Shown piece after piece: positions 1-7,997 of a stretch of DNA of 64,000 nt. A program made the position numbers and the translations under genes. The notes under the pieces are model-generated. The model was not told the origin of the DNA. It did no database searches and saw nothing but the letters and a program-made list of their open reading frames with translations. The first letter of the stretch is position 1, and each line of letters begins with the position of its first letter. This DNA comes from Fermentibacter sp964564435 (lineage in GTDB: Bacteria; Fermentibacterota; Fermentibacteria; Fermentibacterales; Fermentibacteraceae): assembly GCA_964564435.1 (NCBI GenBank), contig CAZMAT010000008.1, forward strand, positions 52,172 to 116,171, given 5' to 3'.

Positions 1-1
1 C

Positions 2-253
2 GTGGAGGTCGAGCTGGCCCCGGCCGCCTCGCTCGCCCTCTCGGGTGCGCTGTTCATCGTCCCGGTGGCCGTGCTGGTGGCTTCCCTCGCCCTTCTGCCG
101 TCGGGGGCCTCGCCCTCGCGCACCGCGGTGCATGCCCTGGCCGGGCTGGTGCTCGGCGTGGCCTCCGGGGTCCTCGCGTCCAGGCTCGTCTCGAGGCGGA
201 GGGGCTTCGATCTGAAGATAGTGTCGGTGATCGGCAGCGGGCCTGCGGCCTGA
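2..253 (+). CDS. C-terminal part of a small membrane protein (5' end outside window)
   Basis: The reading frame is open from the first bases, so this is probably the tail of a longer gene; the GTG at 2 need not be its start. The 83 visible residues hold two hydrophobic stretches (about residues 8-32 and 42-60) followed by a basic segment (SRRRG), as in an inner-membrane protein with a cytoplasmic tail. It ends 34 bp before tldD and may belong to the same transcript. No family is recognised. Confidence 0.5.
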   Translation: MEVELAPAASLALSGALFIVPVAVLVASLALLPSGASPSRTAVHALAGLVLGVASGVLASRLVSRRRGFDLKIVSVIGSGPAA

Positions 254-287
254 GCCGCGGCACACGTCCGGAAGGAGAGTCGTCGGG

Positions 288-1730
288 ATGAAGAAGCTCG
301 CCGAATTCGCCGTCGCGGAACTGGCGGCATCAGGAGTCGACTACGGCGACGTCCGCGTCGAGGACCGCGCCCTGGAGCGGATCTCCTTCCGGAACAGGCG
401 CCTGGAGGAGGCCGCGACGTCGTCCGGCGAGGGTGTCGGCGTGAGGGCGATAGTCGGCGGCTGCTGGGGCTTCGCCTCGTCCACCGGGCTCGGCAGGGAT
501 TCGGTCGCCATGGCCGTCGAGAGGGCCGTGAAGATAGCCCGCAGCGGGGCGGGGCGCACGGGCTCGCCCGTGAGGCTGGCGCCCCAGGAGCCCGGGCAGG
601 GCTCCTACTCCTCGCCGTGCGCCGAGGATCCCTTCGGGGTGGACACCTCCGAGAAGATCGGACTCCTCGAGCAGTGCTCGGGCATCCTGAACGCCGACCC
701 GGCGATCAGCACCACGTACGCCGAGCTCTACTCGGAGCGGATCGACAGGGTCTTCGCGAACACCGGCGGCACGCTCGTGGACTCGCACCTCGTCCACACC
801 CAGCCGTTCCTGCTGGCGTTCGCGGTGAAGGACGGTGACGCGCAGAACAGGTCGCTCCAGACAGGTGCGAGGGCTGCCGGCTGGGAGTGGATCAGGGAGA
901 ACGACCTCCCCGCGGCATCGGAGCGCGTCAGGGACCAGGCCGTGGAAAAGGTGATGGCGGCCGAAGGCCCGTCAGGCGTCATGGACCTCGTGCTCGACGG
1001 CATCAACCTGAGCCTCACGATGCACGAGTCGGTCGGCCACGCCACCGAGAGCGACAGGGCCCTGGGCTGGGAGGCCAACATGGCCGGGCGGACCTTCGTC
1101 GGCCCGGGCGACCAGGGAAGCCTGAAGTACGGGTCCGAGATGGTCAACTTCACGGCCGACAACACCATGCCGATCGGGCTCGCCTCCTGGGGCTGGGACG
1201 ACGACGGCACCCCGTGCCAGAAGTGGCAGACCATCAGGGACGGCGTCTTCCAGGAGTTCGGCACGGTGCGCGAGACGGCGCTGCTCGTGGGCAGGACCGC
1301 CAGCCGCGGCTGCTGCCGCGCGCAGGACTTCGGATACTTCCCGATCAACAGGCAGCCCAACTTCTACCTCGAGCCCTCCCCGACTCCGATGACCCCGGAG
1401 GAACTGATCGCGGGCGTGAAGCTCGGCATCCTGATCGAGGGCAGGGGCTCCTTCAGCATCGACCAGAACAGGGTGAACTTCCAGTTCGGGGGCGACTTCT
1501 TCCGCGAGATCCGCGACGGGAAGCCCGGGAGGCCTCTCAAGAAGGTGCTGTACGGCTCCCGCACCACCGAGTTCTGGGGCTCCTGCGACGGCATCGCCGA
1601 TTCGAGGTTCTTCCAGCCCATGGGCCTTCTGACCTGCGGGAAGGGTGAGCCCATGCAGGGGGCGAGGATGACGCACGGGGCCAGTCCGGCCAGGTTCCGC
1701 GGGGTGACCGTCGGGGGAGGTGTGAGATGA
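288..1730 (+). CDS. tldD: TldD-family metallopeptidase
   Basis: 480 aa, the usual size for TldD. The HExxxH zinc motif is seen as HESVGH (H246, E247, H251), and the conserved C-terminal cysteine lies in LTCGKG (C450). TldD with TldE forms a heterodimeric protease that degrades unfolded or modified peptides; TldD carries the zinc. The ATG at 288 has a GGAAGGAGAG-type ribosome binding site. The 3' end overlaps tldE by 4 bp (ATGA), as expected for subunits made together. The substrate cannot be told from sequence; there is no modified-peptide cluster nearby. Confidence 0.95.
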   Translation: MKKLAEFAVAELAASGVDYGDVRVEDRALERISFRNRRLEEAATSSGEGVGVRAIVGGCWGFASSTGLGRDSVAMAVERAVKIARSGAGRTGSPVRLAPQEPGQGSYSSPCAEDPFGVDTSEKIGLLEQCSGILNADPAISTTYAELYSERIDRVFANTGGTLVDSHLVHTQPFLLAFAVKDGDAQNRSLQTGARAAGWEWIRENDLPAASERVRDQAVEKVMAAEGPSGVMDLVLDGINLSLTMHESVGHATESDRALGWEANMAGRTFVGPGDQGSLKYGSEMVNFTADNTMPIGLASWGWDDDGTPCQKWQTIRDGVFQEFGTVRETALLVGRTASRGCCRAQDFGYFPINRQPNFYLEPSPTPMTPEELIAGVKLGILIEGRGSFSIDQNRVNFQFGGDFFREIRDGKPGRPLKKVLYGSRTTEFWGSCDGIADSRFFQPMGLLTCGKGEPMQGARMTHGASPARFRGVTVGGGVR

Positions 1731-2989
1731 CTCGCGAGGAGATGCTCGACTTCGTGCAGCAGGTCCTCGGGGCGGTCTCCGTCGGGCATTCGGTGGCCGA
1801 GCTCGACGAGGAGCGGGTCGCCCTGGTCAGGTTCGGCCGCAATTCCGTGACGCAGAACATGGACACCTTCAGGCGCGAGCTCAGGCTCTGGGTCGGCGAC
1901 GGTGCGAGGAAGGCCGAGTACCGCACCCACAGGATCGACAGGGATGCCATCCCGGAAATCGTGCGCACCGCCGAGCAGAAGCTCCGGATGTCCTCGCCGG
2001 ACCCCGAATACGTGCCCCCGGCCGACGAGGGCCAGATCTATCCCCTCATAGACGCATGGGACGAGGAGACCGGCAGGGTCGAGCCGGGCCCCAGGATGGA
2101 CGCGGCCTCGGCCGCAGTCGAAGCCTCCGGGTCGGCCGGGACCGAGGCTGCCGGCACGTCGCGGATGGAGTCGAGCAGGATCGCACTGGCCACCAGCACC
2201 GGCAACCTCTGCTTCCACGAGGCCACGGAAGGCGCCTTCCAGATCACCGTGCAGGCCGGCGGCGGGTCGAGCTACCGTTCCGTCACCTCGAAGGCCTGGC
2301 GCGACATCCCCGTTCGCAGGACCATCGACGAGGTCATCGCCGAGGCGAAGGCCGACCGCGATCCCTCACAATCGGAGCCGGGCACGATCGACGTCGTCCT
2401 CGAACCGCAGGCGGTGGCCGACCTGGTGCCCTACATGCTGATGTCGCTCGACGCCCGCACCACGGACGAGGGGATCACCGTCTTCGGCGGGATGGAAGGG
2501 AAGCGGGTCGCTGCCGGGAAGTTCACGCTGGAGAGCGACCTGCAGGGAGAGGTTCCCGGCAGGCCCTTCGACGGAGACGGGCTGGCCACGGAGGACCAGG
2601 TCTGGATCGATTCCGGGATGCTCAGGACGATGATGTGCGACAGGTTCTGGGCGGAGAGGTCGGGCAGGCCGGCGGTGGTCGACCCCGGCTGCTTCGGGGT
2701 CAGGGGCGAGCGCGGCACCGCTTCCGAGCTGGCGGCTCAGAGCGGCAGGTGCCTCCGGATCAGGCGCCTGTGGTACATCCGCTACGTCGACCAGAAGTCG
2801 CTGATCCTCACGGGGATGACCCGCGACGGGGTGTTCCTGTGCGAGAACGGTTCCGCCAGGCCGGTGAAGGACTTCAGGTGGAACTGGAGGCCGCTCGACC
2901 TCTTCTCGAGGGTCGAGGCGCTGGGTACCCCCGAGAGGAAGGGCTTCATGGTCGTCCCGCCGATCCTCCTGCGCGGAGTCCCCGTCTGA
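1727..2989 (+). CDS. tldE: TldE/PmbA-family partner of TldD
   Basis: 420 aa, TldD/PmbA family without the HExxxH motif, as in the non-catalytic partner TldE (PmbA). A glycine-rich segment near residue 175 and the C-terminal stretch ending FMVVPPILLRGVPV are family-like. The start ATG at 1727 overlaps the tldD stop (ATGA), implying translational coupling. A poorly conserved Ala/Glu/Ser-rich stretch lies at about residues 120-150. The next gene is convergent and ends 24 bp downstream. Confidence 0.92.
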   Translation: MTREEMLDFVQQVLGAVSVGHSVAELDEERVALVRFGRNSVTQNMDTFRRELRLWVGDGARKAEYRTHRIDRDAIPEIVRTAEQKLRMSSPDPEYVPPADEGQIYPLIDAWDEETGRVEPGPRMDAASAAVEASGSAGTEAAGTSRMESSRIALATSTGNLCFHEATEGAFQITVQAGGGSSYRSVTSKAWRDIPVRRTIDEVIAEAKADRDPSQSEPGTIDVVLEPQAVADLVPYMLMSLDARTTDEGITVFGGMEGKRVAAGKFTLESDLQGEVPGRPFDGDGLATEDQVWIDSGMLRTMMCDRFWAERSGRPAVVDPGCFGVRGERGTASELAAQSGRCLRIRRLWYIRYVDQKSLILTGMTRDGVFLCENGSARPVKDFRWNWRPLDLFSRVEALGTPERKGFMVVPPILLRGVPV

Positions 2990-3013
2990 CGGCGGCGGTC
3001 GGACAGGCGGGGG

Positions 3014-3793
3014 CTACCAGAGGAAGCGGAGGCCGGCGAAGGTCTCGCCCTCGAGGCTCCTGAAGGGCTGCGTATCCCTCGGGTAGTGAGTGAGGTGCAG
3101 CTCGAAGGCCTCGTCTCCTCCGCCCGGGGCGAACCGTGCGTACGTCTCCACCCTGTGCCTCGAAGAAGCGGCACCGTCCTCGTGGAAGAAGAACTCGGGC
3201 CGGTACCTGACGCCGCCCGTCCAGGAGCGCCAGGCCCCCAGGGGCATCTCGGCCTCTCCCTGGATCGACCAGTCGAAGTCGTGCCCCTTCTGGAATCCGT
3301 CGCCCCGCGGGCGGTAGACTCCCGCGGAAAGCCAGCCCGAGGGCATCCCGCCCGACGGCAGGAAGGCGGGATCCTCGAACCTCGCAAGCGGGCGGGCGTC
3401 GAGCACGACACCCGCCTTCACGTTGTTCATGTATTCGGAGAGCGTGTCCGACATGTCTATGTTGTGGAAGCACTCGTGGTCCGTGTACAGCCTTGCCTCG
3501 CCCCATCCCGTGTCCCAGGCGAACTCGATCTTGATGTTCCAGTGCCCGCCGTAGATGTTGAACTTCATGTCGGGGTTGTTCCAGCTCTCGCCCATGTAGG
3601 TGTCGACCTCGAGGCCCAGACGGGTCGAGAACCTGCCCGCCGTGAGGGGAGTGACGGACGCCGCGATCTCGGAGAAGACGTAGTGGGCTATGTCGGATTC
3701 GAAGAACTTGAAGACCCCGAGCCTGCCGTCGGAGGACATGGGGAACTCCAAGGAGGACTGGAGCGAGAGCAGGACGAGGGGGAGGGCAGTCAT
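3014..3793 (-). CDS. Predicted exported protein, possibly a small outer-membrane beta-barrel
   Basis: 259 aa if started at the ATG whose first three bases overlap the stop of the upstream oxidoreductase gene (ATGA, 3790-3793). The frame is open further upstream, but that part lies antiparallel-free inside the previous gene and looks non-coding. A short hydrophobic N-terminus (MTALPLVLLSLQSS) could be a signal peptide. The rest is rich in alternating aromatic and polar residues and ends in Phe-Leu-Trp, as in beta-barrel proteins. It is the last gene of the thioredoxin operon. No family is recognised. Confidence 0.7.
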   Translation of the reverse strand: MTALPLVLLSLQSSLEFPMSSDGRLGVFKFFESDIAHYVFSEIAASVTPLTAGRFSTRLGLEVDTYMGESWNNPDMKFNIYGGHWNIKIEFAWDTGWGEARLYTDHECFHNIDMSDTLSEYMNNVKAGVVLDARPLARFEDPAFLPSGGMPSGWLSAGVYRPRGDGFQKGHDFDWSIQGEAEMPLGAWRSWTGGVRYRPEFFFHEDGAASSRHRVETYARFAPGGGDEAFELHLTHYPRDTQPFRSLEGETFAGLRFLW

Positions 3794-4491
3794 TCCCCGG
3801 CCGGGTCCAGGAACGAGAGGAGGTCGCGCGGGCCCTCGAGGGAGTCGAGGGATGGAATCGCCCCGGAGAGCGCCCTGACGAACGCCGCCTCGGGGACTGC
3901 GCCCTCCAGGTGGAGCCTTTCGTTCACCACCGTCCTGGGCACGCCCTGGACTCCGTACAACCTCGACAGGTCCGGGAACTCGTTGGCCTCCACGATATCG
4001 GCCCTTATCCGGGGGCACGCCGCGGCGAGCCTCGCGGCCGTCACGGCCGCGCGCGGGCAGTGCGGGCAGGTGGGAGTCACGAAGACGCGGATCACCAGGT
4101 CCCTGTCCAGCGCAGCCAGGAAGTCGGATGTCGCGGGCTCGATCACGGGCTTGTCCGAGCCTGCGTCGGTGATGACGGAGAGCAGGGTCGAGAACTCGTA
4201 TCCGGAGGGAGTCCCGTAGAGCCTGACGCGGTTGTGGGTGCCGTCGGAAACGATCATGGCGGGCACCCCCTCGATGGAGTCCGATTCCCTCTGAACGGTG
4301 TCGGTGAGGGCGTTCAGCTTCTCGAGAGAGATCCTAGGCGAAAGCCCGGCCAGTTCGGCCAGTATGCGCTCCGTGTCGAGGCAGCCTCCGCAGTTGAGCC
4401 TCTGTGTGTAGAGCCTGACATGCACGTCCTTCGCCATGCCCGCGAGCAGATCGCCCACCTGCCTGGCCTCGGAAGCGGACAGAAGACCCAT
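3790..4491 (-). CDS. Protein disulfide oxidoreductase with two thioredoxin folds (PDO/glutaredoxin-like)
   Basis: 233 aa with two CxxC centres, CGGC (C34, C37) in the N-terminal half and CPHC (C142, C145, in VTPTCPHCPRA) in the C-terminal half. Each is followed by a GVPA/GVPR cis-proline motif. This two-domain layout is that of the PDO/glutaredoxin-like proteins of thermophiles and many anaerobes, which take electrons from a thioredoxin reductase. The start is 3 nt after the trxB stop, so the two are co-transcribed. No signal peptide is seen, so it should act in the cytoplasm. Confidence 0.85.
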   Translation of the reverse strand: MGLLSASEARQVGDLLAGMAKDVHVRLYTQRLNCGGCLDTERILAELAGLSPRISLEKLNALTDTVQRESDSIEGVPAMIVSDGTHNRVRLYGTPSGYEFSTLLSVITDAGSDKPVIEPATSDFLAALDRDLVIRVFVTPTCPHCPRAAVTAARLAAACPRIRADIVEANEFPDLSRLYGVQGVPRTVVNERLHLEGAVPEAAFVRALSGAIPSLDSLEGPRDLLSFLDPAGE

Positions 4492-4494
4492 GCG

Positions 4495-5463
4495 CTAACC
4501 CCCGAGCCCCAGCAGGTGCCATGCGGCCTCCGCCGCCCTGGCCCCGTCGGCGGCGGCCGTCACGACCTGCCTGAGCGGATTCGAAGTCACGTCGCCCGCG
4601 GCGAACACGTCGTCCCTCGAAGTGCGGACTATATCGCGGGTCCATACCGTGCCGTCGTCGTTCAGGCGCACGAGATCCCGGAACGGTTCGGTCGCCGGGG
4701 TCCTGCCCACGAAGATGAACACTCCGTCCACGGCGAGTTCGCTTCTGCCTCCGGGGGTATCGAGGACAACCGACTCGACCTCCCTGTCGCCCCTGATCTC
4801 GAGGAGCCTGCTGCTCCACATGACCTCGACCGAGGGGGATGCCAGCAGCCGGTTCGCGAGGGCGGGCTCCGCCCTCAGGGCGTCCCTCCTGTGGACCAGC
4901 GTGATCCTCGATGCGAACGAAGTCAGGTGAAGGGCCTCCTTCACGGCGCTGTCGCCCCCGCCAACCACCAGGACGTGCCTGCCCCTGAAGAGCGGGGCGT
5001 CGCACGTGGCGCAGTTGCTGACGCCGCGCCCGTAGAACCTGCTCTCGCCGGGGACACCCAGCCTGGCTGGAGTGGCTCCGGTTGCGATGATCAGGGCCCT
5101 CGCGGTCACCGGCCCCCCGTCGGCCTCTATGCTCAGCCCGCCTTCGGGGCGCGCGGCGCAGGAGACCGCACGTTCGGACAGGAAGGTCGACCCCGAGGCG
5201 ACCGCCTGGGCGTGCATCGCGTCCATAAGCCCCTGCCCCGTCGTGGCGCCGGTTCCAGGGTAGTTCTCGATGCGGTCGGTCATCACTGCCTGCCCGCCGG
5301 GCTGCCAGCCTTCGAGGACGACATGCCCCAGGGCATACCTCGACAGGTAGAGCGCCGCGGAGATCCCTGCGGGGCCGCCTCCGGCCACCACCACGTCGAA
5401 GCTGCGGCCCTCCGCTCCCCGGGAGGGCGGTACGACCCCGATCGTGAATCCTGGCCCGGGCAT
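4495..5463 (-). CDS. trxB: Thioredoxin reductase (FAD-dependent)
   Basis: 322 aa. The FAD-binding motif is VAGGGPAG (about residues 26-33), the redox motif CATC has C151 and C154, the NADPH-binding motif is VVGGGDSAV, and a C-terminal FAAGDV FAD motif is present. This matches low-molecular-weight thioredoxin reductase, apart from about 20 extra N-terminal residues that may reflect a start placed too far upstream. It lies 5 nt after the thioredoxin gene and 3 nt before the PDO-like gene, giving a complete electron-transfer unit. NADPH versus other donors (ferredoxin, F420) cannot be settled by eye. Confidence 0.93.
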   Translation of the reverse strand: MPGPGFTIGVVPPSRGAEGRSFDVVVAGGGPAGISAALYLSRYALGHVVLEGWQPGGQAVMTDRIENYPGTGATTGQGLMDAMHAQAVASGSTFLSERAVSCAARPEGGLSIEADGGPVTARALIIATGATPARLGVPGESRFYGRGVSNCATCDAPLFRGRHVLVVGGGDSAVKEALHLTSFASRITLVHRRDALRAEPALANRLLASPSVEVMWSSRLLEIRGDREVESVVLDTPGGRSELAVDGVFIFVGRTPATEPFRDLVRLNDDGTVWTRDIVRTSRDDVFAAGDVTSNPLRQVVTAAADGARAAEAAWHLLGLGG

Positions 5464-5468
5464 CGCGG

Positions 5469-5798
5469 CTAGTTCGCCCCTGCGGCTATCGCCTGCAGCC
5501 CGGACAGGAGGGACGGCTTGTCACGGAAGCCCACGAGCCGGTCTATCTCCTTGCCGGCCTTGAACACGATCATGGTCGGCACGCCGCGGACGCCGAAGGA
5601 GGCCGCCTCGGTCTGGTTCTGGTCGATGTCCATCTCGTAGAAGTCCCACCCCGTCAGTTCGCCCGAGATCTGTTCGAGCACGGGGTGGAGCATGCGGCAG
5701 GGGCCGCACCAGGTGGCGCTGAAGTCGACGAGCACGAACCTGTCGGAAACCGCCGACACGACGGGGAGTTCCTTGCCGGATATCTTCCTGATGGCCAT
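5469..5798 (-). CDS. trxA: Thioredoxin
   Basis: 109 aa with the canonical WCGPC active site (C31, C34) and the GVPT cis-proline loop. I chose the ATG at 5798 because AAGGGAG lies 6 nt upstream of it; an earlier ATG (5804) abuts that site, and the frame upstream is not thioredoxin-like. It is the first gene of the minus-strand redox operon. The divergent gene starts at 5951, so the 152-bp gap should hold two promoters; no clear -35/-10 pair stood out. Confidence 0.95.
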   Translation of the reverse strand: MAIRKISGKELPVVSAVSDRFVLVDFSATWCGPCRMLHPVLEQISGELTGWDFYEMDIDQNQTEAASFGVRGVPTMIVFKAGKEIDRLVGFRDKPSLLSGLQAIAAGAN

Positions 5799-5950
5799 CT
5801 GCATCTCCCTTCGAGGCTGGCTCCTTGAAAAACCCTGCATGCTCCACGATAAATGCCCCGGGAGCTCACGCGGTTCCCGCCGGGATGGTCCGCGGGGTTT
5901 CGCATTCCTTGCGCCGGTGAGCATATTGATATCCCTGCGGGAGGTGCAAG

Positions 5951-7591
5951 ATGAGCCTGGAATCCAGACTTGCGATAGAGGAATTCGAGACGCTCGCCAA
6001 GGGGATCATCCTGCGCGGGTACTACAGGCCCGGAGGCGAGTCGGGATCGAGCCTGAGGAAGTTCATGGCCATCTCGAAGCCCGCTCTCTACCAGCTCGTG
6101 GACGATCCCGACAGGCTCGACGCCGACGCCCTGCTGTACGTCCTGATGAGGCTCCCCGACGGCATATGGTCGGTCAGGCAGATCACGGCGGTCAGGGAGA
6201 CTGGAGGCGAGCTGGCCGGCGATTTCTCCCCTGTGGAGACGAGGGCCCGGCGCAGACCGACCTTCCGCACGGGGCCGGATTCGTTCGTCACTTCGTTCCG
6301 GGGCGGGATGAGCGACATGATCGACTTCATCTCCGCCATCACATGCTTCCAGATCGAGGCCGACAAGATCAGGGCCAGGCATGCGGCCTACCTGGCCAAG
6401 CTCGAGGAGGATCCCGGTCACTTCTCCGTCTGGAACGCCATAGACGACCCCGCCGCCCCAGGCGCATCCGAGTCCGACCCCGGGCACCTCTCGCTTCTCC
6501 ACGAGATCTCGGTCGAGTTCAGGTGCGGCTACGGTGCGGTGAAGGCCCTCGACGCCTCCCTGGGGGGGCGGCTGGTCGAGGTGGTCAGATCGATCGCCGC
6601 TTCGGGCACGAGGGATCTGAAGGTGGTCTTCTCGGACAGGTTCGGGCTGGTCGCGACCTACAGCAGAAAGGCCAAGAGCTGGACCTCGGAGCTGCTCTCG
6701 GCGATGCGGGAGGCCGGGCCGGAGGGCGCTAGCGTCCACATCGTGTCGAGCAACAGGCACAGCATGGTGAACTGCCTTTCCCCTTTCATCAGGAGGCACT
6801 GGCCCGATCTCGGCATGAGCGGCCCCGAGGACTATGCGGGAGCGAGGGAGGCTCTGGCCGATCCCGCGACAGCCTCGGCGAGGCTCGTGGAGGACGGGTC
6901 CTGCGGTATCCGCTCCATACCCGTAGCCCCCGACATGCCGTTCTGCCAGCTCGTCGACCTGGGCAGGCTGGATTACTCCGCCGTGGACGGCAGGCTCGCA
7001 GGCGCCGGCCGGGGGAGGGGCTTCCTCGTGAATGTCGACTATGCCTTCGGCGAGGAGGGCTTCTTCCTCTTCAACGAGATGCTCGAGATGATGGGCCGCA
7101 GCGTGCGCGGCCTGTATGTGATGGGCAAGGCCGGGACGCTCGTGGGGGGCAGGGGCGACATCATGCTGCCCTCGTACTTCGTCAAGCAGGGGTCCGGCGA
7201 CGTGTACGACCTCGACAACCGCCTCGTCCCGGCCGACTTCGAGGGGACCGGCGGCCTGCGGGTCCACACTGGCGGCCCCATGCTGACCGTCTCGGGCACC
7301 TTCCTCCAGAACGAAGGGGTCCTGACCTACTTCAGGGACAACTGGAAGGCGCTGGGCGTCGAGATGGAGGGCATACCGTACGCGAGGGCGATCAGGCACG
7401 CCATCCTGAGAGAGAGGGTCGATCCGGGCATCAAGGTGGGGGTGGCCTACTACGCTTCCGACGCGCCCCTGTCGGGCGACCTCCTGTCGGTGCCGCTGGG
7501 AGGGTCCGGCGTGGCCCCGGCCTACGCGGCCAGCATAGCGATCCTCAGGAGCATACTCGGGGAGGCCGGGGCTACTTCACCTGCTTCTTGA
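5951..7591 (+). CDS. Conserved protein of unknown function with phosphorylase-like C-terminal half
   Basis: 546 aa. The start ATG has a strong GGGAGGTG ribosome binding site. The N-terminal half is mostly helical in appearance and unfamiliar. The C-terminal half has glycine-rich stretches (GKAGTLVGGRGDI, then LPSYFV) that recall, weakly, the nucleoside-phosphorylase superfamily. There is no signal peptide or membrane segment. It is transcribed divergently from the thioredoxin operon, and its 3' end overlaps the next, convergent gene by 20 bp. The phosphorylase suggestion is inference only. Confidence 0.75.
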   Translation: MSLESRLAIEEFETLAKGIILRGYYRPGGESGSSLRKFMAISKPALYQLVDDPDRLDADALLYVLMRLPDGIWSVRQITAVRETGGELAGDFSPVETRARRRPTFRTGPDSFVTSFRGGMSDMIDFISAITCFQIEADKIRARHAAYLAKLEEDPGHFSVWNAIDDPAAPGASESDPGHLSLLHEISVEFRCGYGAVKALDASLGGRLVEVVRSIAASGTRDLKVVFSDRFGLVATYSRKAKSWTSELLSAMREAGPEGASVHIVSSNRHSMVNCLSPFIRRHWPDLGMSGPEDYAGAREALADPATASARLVEDGSCGIRSIPVAPDMPFCQLVDLGRLDYSAVDGRLAGAGRGRGFLVNVDYAFGEEGFFLFNEMLEMMGRSVRGLYVMGKAGTLVGGRGDIMLPSYFVKQGSGDVYDLDNRLVPADFEGTGGLRVHTGGPMLTVSGTFLQNEGVLTYFRDNWKALGVEMEGIPYARAIRHAILRERVDPGIKVGVAYYASDAPLSGDLLSVPLGGSGVAPAYAASIAILRSILGEAGATSPAS

Positions 7592-7871
7592 GAATCATCA
7601 CGGCGCCGCCCAGGCAGTCGCCTATGGCCGCGACTATCCAGCCTTCCTTCTCCTTCTCCCGGATCATCCCGGCCACGTTGTCCTTCATCTTCCAGAAGAG
7701 CTGGATCACCTCGTGGGTCCACACGCCCCCGCTCCTCGTCATGACGAGGACGCTCCCGCTGAAGACCTCTCCCAGGGTCGCCACGCACCAGCCGTCGGGC
7801 TCCATGTCGCGGATGACCTTCTCCAGCGTGCCCCTGCTCTTCCACGAGGCCGTGACGACTCTGTGCTCCAT
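7572..7871 (-). CDS. Small protein with an internal duplication, unknown function
   Basis: 99 aa in two similar halves: IRDMEPDGWCVATLGEVFSG (about residues 20-39) aligns with IREKEKEGWIVAAIGDCLGG (about 70-89), each followed by a hydrophobic VLVM/VMIL strand. The pattern of a helix then GW-hydrophobic-G suggests two copies of a small alpha/beta unit. There is no signal peptide. It is convergent with and slightly overlaps the preceding plus-strand gene. I do not recognise the family; GW-containing DUF4177-like domains are one possibility. Confidence 0.6.
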   Translation of the reverse strand: MEHRVVTASWKSRGTLEKVIRDMEPDGWCVATLGEVFSGSVLVMTRSGGVWTHEVIQLFWKMKDNVAGMIREKEKEGWIVAAIGDCLGGAVMILKKQVK

Positions 7872-7970
7872 CGCATCCTCCAGTCCGGGTCGGATTCCGT
7901 CGACCCGGCGAATCAGGGGGTCGGGCCCTCGACCATGGAAAACGACTCTTCCTCAGCCATCCCCGCTCCG

Positions 7971-7990
7971 ACGGCGCGCTCCCGCGCCGT
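7971..7990 (-). terminator. Possible hairpin terminator after the sugar transferase gene
   Basis: An 8-bp perfect stem (ACGGCGCG/CGCGCCGT) with a CTCC loop sits at the 3' end of the minus-strand glycosyltransferase operon, starting 8 bp before and touching its stop region. It lacks a U tract, so an intrinsic terminator is only a guess. Confidence 0.3.
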
Positions 7991-7997
7991 TCATCCC

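Noticed and set aside
3910..5472. 520-codon open frame on the plus strand
   Set aside because: Opposite the thioredoxin reductase and PDO-like genes; no motif, and its composition is that of a G/C-rich antisense frame.
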